From the NCBI RefSeq assembly GCF_049705945.1, contig NZ_JBNAMV010000004.1:806001-870000 (forward strand): DNA of 64,000 nucleotides. Reading direction: 5' to 3'. Position numbers and translations under genes: made by a program. This stretch comes from Salarchaeum japonicum_A. Lineage in GTDB: Archaea; Halobacteriota; Halobacteria; Halobacteriales; Halobacteriaceae. Below, in pieces: positions 60,041 through 64,000 of this stretch. The notes under the pieces were generated by a model. It searched no databases, was not told the origin of the DNA, and was given only the letters and a program-made list of their open reading frames with translations. Numbering within the stretch: the stretch's first letter is position 1; each line of letters begins with the position of its first letter.

Positions 60041-61431
60041 CGGTCTCGGTACGCGGCATCTACGCGACAGCGCTCACGGAACTCCTCGCGGATGTCGGTG
60101 TGGTGAACGCGTCCGAGCCGATTCGGGAGCGCTTCGACCGCGCGTTCGACGCGGGACCGGCGGCGGCGCACGTCTCCACGACGAGCGACCGGCAGGGCGT
60201 CGGCGTCACCGGCGACCCCGACACGGTGGCTGAGACCGTCGAGCGCCTCCGCGACGTGGGTCTGGACGCGTTCCGGTATCCGGACGACGCGCCGCGCGGC
60301 GCGGTGTTCGAGGGATACGTCTCGGAGACGCGCGGCGGCGGCGCGGTCGTGGACCTCGGCGACACGGAGGGCTACCTATCGTTCGACGACGCCGCCGAGT
60401 ACGTCGACGACGGCGATATCGTGCGCGTTCAGGTCGTGGGCCCGAAGCCGCCGTGGGCGTCCCGGCGGCCGCGGCTCTCGACCGACATTCGGGCGTTCGG
60501 GGACGCCGCGACGCTCGTCCGGGGACGGGACGCGTTGGTCGCCGACACGCCCAGCGGCGCGCCCGAACTCGCGCGAACGACCGAAATCCTGCCGCCCGAG
60601 ATACCCGACGGCTGGGCGGTCGAGTGGGGGGACGCGGCGACCGACCTGTCGATGGACGCTCTCGGCGACGCGCTCGCAGCGGCCGTCGCGTCGGCAAAAT
60701 CGCTCGATGACGCGCTCGGCGGCGTGGACGTGGACGACGTGCCCGCGCGACTCGCCGCGCCGGACGCGACGACCTGGGTGTGGTTCGGCGGGGACGCGCG
60801 GCGCTCGCTGGACGACGTGCGACGGCGCGTAACGGACACCATCGTCGGCCACCACCGCATCAAGGCAGGGAGTTCGTCGGCGAGCACGGCCGTGGATTTC
60901 GCGGAGTCGCTCGGCGCGCTCCCCGACGAGTTCCCGTTCGCGGCGGTGAGCGAGCAGTTCGGGCCGGCGGCGGGCGACCGCGTGCGCATCGAGCACGGGA
61001 AGCCGGACGGCCGCCTCATCACGCTCGGACGCGGCGACGTGACGGACATCGACCGCGACGCGGGCCGCATCACCGTCGAGCGCGAGATGACCGCGGGCGG
61101 GACGTACGACGCGCTCGGCGTCGAACGCCAGGAGGGCGACGTGGCGGTCACCCGCTTCCAGGAAGGACGTTGGTGGTATCCGACGGTCTACCGCGGCGAG
61201 GACGGCACCCGACGGGGGACGTACATCAACGTGAACACGCCGCTCGAACTCTTTCCAGCAGATGTTCGGTACGTCGACCTCCACCTCGACGTGGTGAAAC
61301 ACGCGGACGGCACCGTCGAACAAGTGGACATGGACGAACTCCGGGCGTGCGTGGACGACGGCCTCGTGACCGAAGACCTGGCGGAGAAAGCGGCTGGCGT
61401 GGCGGACCGCATCGAGGACGCGTTCAGCTAG
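60037..61431 (+). CDS. FAU-1-like RNA-binding protein (RNase E/G-type S1 domain plus DUF402)
   Basis: 464 residues. An N-terminal helical region is followed by an S1-like OB part (GAVFEGYVSETRGGGAVVDL; EGYLSF). The DUF402 domain fills the C-terminal half, with GHHRIKAGSSSASTAVDFAE and FQEGRWWYPTVYRGEDG then GTYINVNTPLEL, the acidic, metal-type face of the fold. Archaeal FAU-1 binds AU-rich RNA and has been reported to process rRNA. It is coupled by ATGA to the gene before it and converges on the next. Confidence 0.88.
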   Translation: MTVSVRGIYATALTELLADVGVVNASEPIRERFDRAFDAGPAAAHVSTTSDRQGVGVTGDPDTVAETVERLRDVGLDAFRYPDDAPRGAVFEGYVSETRGGGAVVDLGDTEGYLSFDDAAEYVDDGDIVRVQVVGPKPPWASRRPRLSTDIRAFGDAATLVRGRDALVADTPSGAPELARTTEILPPEIPDGWAVEWGDAATDLSMDALGDALAAAVASAKSLDDALGGVDVDDVPARLAAPDATTWVWFGGDARRSLDDVRRRVTDTIVGHHRIKAGSSSASTAVDFAESLGALPDEFPFAAVSEQFGPAAGDRVRIEHGKPDGRLITLGRGDVTDIDRDAGRITVEREMTAGGTYDALGVERQEGDVAVTRFQEGRWWYPTVYRGEDGTRRGTYINVNTPLELFPADVRYVDLHLDVVKHADGTVEQVDMDELRACVDDGLVTEDLAEKAAGVADRIEDAFS

Positions 61432-61793
61432 TCCTGGAGGGTTCGCTGGCACTTCACGACGAACCCAGCGAGGTTCTGCGCGATACCGACCTCGAACGCG
61501 AGCACGACGCCGCTCTGCGGGCCCTCGCGGAGGTGGATGAGCACGCCGTCCTCGTAGAGTTCGACGCTCGCTCGCACGTCCCCGAACGGGCTATCGGGTT
61601 CGCGGAGCGGTTCGTGGTCGCGCGCCCGGTCCACGATGGATTGGCTTCGCTCCCGGAGTCGCTGTTCGGGCAGGTCGTTGCGACGGTAGAGCACTTCCAA
61701 GCCGGAGGCCGTGTACCGGGCGCCCGTGCGGAAGGCGTCACCGGCCTCCGCCTGCACGAGTCTTACGAGGCGCGCGTGACGGTCGCTCGCCAT
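61428..61793 (-). CDS. Hypothetical haloarchaeal protein
   Basis: 121 residues. The helical start (HARLVRLVQAEAGDAFRTGA) is followed by RYTASGLEVLYRRNDL and a beta-rich end (YEDGVLIHLREGPQSGVVLA; AQNLAGFVVKCQRTL). The layout recalls the protein at 53004-53414. The stop shares CTAG with FAU-1. Its ATG directly abuts the stop of the NifU-like gene, so the two are on one transcript. Confidence 0.75.
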   Translation of the reverse strand: MASDRHARLVRLVQAEAGDAFRTGARYTASGLEVLYRRNDLPEQRLRERSQSIVDRARDHEPLREPDSPFGDVRASVELYEDGVLIHLREGPQSGVVLAFEVGIAQNLAGFVVKCQRTLQD

Positions 61794-62174
61794 CTAGAAG
61801 TGGCTCTGGTGGTTCGCCTCCCCCGGTCCGCTCTCGCCGCGGCCGCCGCGACCGCCCTCGTTCCGGTCGATGCCCATGACGGACTCCGCCTGCTCGGTGC
61901 CCCAGTTGTCCGAGCCGTCGCTCGCGAACCGAACGGTCACGTCCGTCACGGCCGGGAACTCCTTCGCGAGTTCGGTCTTGATGCGCTGGGCGGTACGCGG
62001 ACTGATGCCGCAGCCGCTGCACGTGCCGCCGAGTTCGACGACGACCTCGCCGCTCTCGGGGTCGGCCTTGCGGACGGCGCTCGTCCCGCCGTGCATCTTG
62101 ATGATGGGCATCTGGGCCGTGAGCCAGGTCTCGACCTCGTCGTGGAGGCTGGCGTCGGTTGCGGCGTCACTCAT
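61794..62174 (-). CDS. NifU-like Fe-S scaffold domain protein
   Basis: 126 residues. The NifU C-terminal domain holds the two Cys of GGTCSGCGISPRTAQRIK, which bind or pass a [4Fe-4S] cluster in Fe-S protein maturation. It is preceded by a helical start (EVETWLTAQMPIIKMHGG). The C-terminus is a Gly/His tail (GEANHQSHF). It is unlike full-length NifU. The gene lies 26 bases from the LVIVD protein gene on the same strand. Confidence 0.88.
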   Translation of the reverse strand: MSDAATDASLHDEVETWLTAQMPIIKMHGGTSAVRKADPESGEVVVELGGTCSGCGISPRTAQRIKTELAKEFPAVTDVTVRFASDGSDNWGTEQAESVMGIDRNEGGRGGRGESGPGEANHQSHF

Positions 62175-62200
62175 TACGTTCTAGGTGGAGGTCGAGACTC

Positions 62201-63625
62201 CTAACTGTTCGGTTCGTTCCGCAGCCACCGAACCACACTCGCAGCGCCCGCCGCGCCCAGCACGCCCGCGAGAACCCCGAATCCGGGCGTACCTCCCTCG
62301 GACTCGTCCGTCTTGGGGGTCTGCGTCCGCGTCGGCGGTCGCGTGGCTGCGGTGGTCGTTGCGTTCGTGGTCGCGCCGGTCGTGGTCGTCCCGGTGAGCG
62401 AGGGCGCGTCCGGCTGGTAGCCGGCGTGGTCGGGGAACGCGTAGAGCGCGCCCCGGGTACCGGCGGGAACGCCCGCGTAGCTGCTGGCGACGAAGCAGTC
62501 GGCGGCCGCGCGTGCGGTCCAGAACGCGGCCTCCGCGGGCTGTCGCCACCACGCGAGTTCGAACGGGTCGGTCGGGTCGCGCACGTCGAACAGTTTCACG
62601 CCGCCCTGGTACCACGACGTGTAGAGGCGAGTACCCGCGAGTTCGAAGTTGTGGCTCGTCGTCCACGTCCCGCCGAGTCCGGGGTCGGCGCTCTCGGGTG
62701 CGGGGATGTGTGAGAGTTCGCGCGGGCTGGCGGGGTCGGTGATGTCGTAGAGCGTGATGCCGCCCGGCCCGCCCGCGTGGTCGTCCTCGGGCGTGGTCTC
62801 CCACGCCTCGCTGTTGACCGCGAGGACGCTGGCGTCGTCGTTGGGCGCGGCGTAGTGGTGGTTGCCGGGGAGTTCGTACCCCTGGCTCGTCGGCGCGTCC
62901 GCGAGGTCGGCGGGGTCGTGGGGCGCGATGTGCGAAACCACGGTCGGCTCCGATGGGGTCGACACGTCGAGCAGCCACGTGCCGGCGTCCCAGTGCGCGA
63001 CGTACGCGACCTCGTCCTGCACGAACACGTCGTGGCACGACCAGAGGAAGCCGGGAACGTCGAGCCACGCGGGGTTCTCGTCCGCGGCGCTCCAGCGCGC
63101 GACTTCCCGTGGCGGGTCGTCGAGGGCGACGATGGCGAGTTCGCGGCGGTCGCTGCCGTTCGCGGTGAGGTAGGCGTGGGAGTCGGTGAGTGCGCAGTTG
63201 TGAATCGGGTAGTCGGTCTCGTAGACGGTCTCCAGAACGGGGTCGCTGGGGGTCGACACGTCGTAGAGGAGGAGCGCGCTGGGGCTGCCGGCGTTCGCGG
63301 GGCCGACGACGGCGAGCCGGTCTCCCTGGATTTTCACGTCGTGAATTCCGTCGAGCGGGCCGTTCTCGTGGTCGGCGAGGAGGCCGCAGCGGTCCGCGAG
63401 CACGGTGAGGTCGGTGGGGTCGCTCGCGTCCACGACGGCGAACCCCGTCGTCGCGGCGACGAACACCGTCGTTCCGTCCGGCCCGACGACAGCCTCGGTC
63501 GCGCCCTCGATAGCGACGCTGTCTCGTGGTTCGTACGGCTCCGGGTGCGCGCTCGCACGACCGACGAGCGGGAGGGTGAGCGCCGCGCCGCCCGCCTTGA
63601 GCGCGGCACGCCGGGAGAACTCCAT
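62201..63625 (-). CDS. Tat-exported LVIVD-repeat beta-propeller with PGF-CTERM anchor
   Basis: 474 residues. The Tat signal is MEFSRRAALKAGGAALTLPL. The body is a propeller of repeats with the LVIVD-like signature (YDVSTPSDPVLET, LDVSTPSEPTVVS, YDITDPASPREL, FDVRDPTDPFELAW). A Thr-rich linker and the sorting tail GTPGFGVLAGVLGAAGAASV with basic end are typical of PGF-CTERM proteins processed by archaeosortase A. It is thus lipid-anchored at the S-layer. The binding target is unknown. The ATG at 63625 is used. Confidence 0.87.
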   Translation of the reverse strand: MEFSRRAALKAGGAALTLPLVGRASAHPEPYEPRDSVAIEGATEAVVGPDGTTVFVAATTGFAVVDASDPTDLTVLADRCGLLADHENGPLDGIHDVKIQGDRLAVVGPANAGSPSALLLYDVSTPSDPVLETVYETDYPIHNCALTDSHAYLTANGSDRRELAIVALDDPPREVARWSAADENPAWLDVPGFLWSCHDVFVQDEVAYVAHWDAGTWLLDVSTPSEPTVVSHIAPHDPADLADAPTSQGYELPGNHHYAAPNDDASVLAVNSEAWETTPEDDHAGGPGGITLYDITDPASPRELSHIPAPESADPGLGGTWTTSHNFELAGTRLYTSWYQGGVKLFDVRDPTDPFELAWWRQPAEAAFWTARAAADCFVASSYAGVPAGTRGALYAFPDHAGYQPDAPSLTGTTTTGATTNATTTAATRPPTRTQTPKTDESEGGTPGFGVLAGVLGAAGAASVVRWLRNEPNS

Positions 63626-63703
63626 ACGCGGAGTTCGCGTGACGCGGAGAAAAGCGTGGCGTCCGTCGGAACCCTCTCCTCGCTGGCGGTCGAGGACTCG
63701 GGT

Positions 63704-64000
63704 ATGCTCTCTCCAGACCTCGACGGTCGGACGGCGCTCGTGACGGGAAGCGCGAAGGGCCTCGGGCGGGCGTTCGCGCTCGCGCTTGCCCGGAACGACG
63801 CGGACGTCGCCGTCCACTACCGGTCGAGCGACGCCGCCGCGTACGCGACCGCCGAAGAAGCCCGGGAAACGGGGCGCGGGGACGCGGTCGCCGTGCAGGG
63901 CGACGTAACCCACCCCGGCTCCGTGGACGACCTGTTTTCCGAAATCGAGGACGAACTCGGCGGCGTGGACGTGCTCGTGAACAACGTCGGGAACTTCGCG
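63704..64000 (+). CDS. Short-chain dehydrogenase/reductase, C-terminus cut by window edge
   Basis: The visible 99 residues start MLSPDLDGRTALVTGSAKGLG, with the classical TGxxxGxG motif, then QGDVTHPGSVDDLF and VDVLVNNVGN, the NNxG motif. It is probably a 3-oxoacyl-[ACP] reductase- or FabG-type SDR. Tyr/Lys and substrate parts lie outside the window. It is divergent from the LVIVD gene with 78 bases between. Confidence 0.85.
   Translation, partial: MLSPDLDGRTALVTGSAKGLGRAFALALARNDADVAVHYRSSDAAAYATAEEARETGRGDAVAVQGDVTHPGSVDDLFSEIEDELGGVDVLVNNVGNFA

Overview
The window is a high-GC, gene-dense piece of an extreme halophilic archaeon (class Halobacteria). Proteins are strongly acidic, and many genes start directly behind archaeal TATA elements with little or no leader. 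The gene set is haloarchaeal: archaellum motor genes, tandem archaeal histone, NucS, UbaA, MptD, HtpX, archaeal NAD-dependent glucose-6-phosphate dehydrogenase, Tat lipoproteins and a PGF-CTERM surface protein. The species cannot be fixed from this window alone. No insertion sequence, CRISPR array, rRNA or replication origin was recognised.

Layout. 0-10 kb: housekeeping genes. These are a truncated NAD synthase, MutS ending tail-to-tail against NucS, a small winged-helix regulator, a hydrolase, a 2H phosphoesterase, an AIR-synthase-like enzyme, a flavin disulfide oxidoreductase, the E1-like UbaA and a cysteine-synthase-like enzyme. 10-27 kb: a catabolic block. A leftward series (SDR, cupin, FAH-family hydrolase, FAD/Fe-S D-lactate-type dehydrogenase) faces rightward LhgO and a mannonate-dehydratase-like TIM barrel. 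Two enolase-superfamily acid-sugar dehydratases, UspA, a TAXI-type TRAP transporter with an extra small membrane protein, a CoA-transferase and glutaryl-CoA dehydrogenase follow. Together they look like uptake and oxidation of organic or sugar acids.

27-40 kb: motility and surface. arlD faces the leftward operon arlCE-F-G-H-I-J. Next come small membrane and lipoprotein genes of unknown function, a gene-poor stretch, an archaellin, and upstream of it a 438-residue protein with an ArlG-like N-terminus and a putative extracellular FG-GAP-type beta-propeller. This last protein is the most unusual item in the window. SprT, pirin and superoxide dismutase close the section.

41-64 kb: a flavin reductase, a zinc-containing regulator, a type IV pilin, three tRNA genes (CAU, Arg-GCG, Asn-GUU), and a chromatin/replication/tRNA group (multi-OB ssDNA-binding protein, acidic protein, histone, HDAC-family enzyme, CCA-adding enzyme). 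Then come HtpX, Azf, MptD, a creatininase-family (possibly ArfB) enzyme, a UvrD-like helicase, an M24 peptidase, riboflavin synthase, PrsW, FAU-1, NifU-like, an LVIVD-repeat surface protein and a truncated SDR. Many converging gene pairs share a CTAG that supplies both stop codons.
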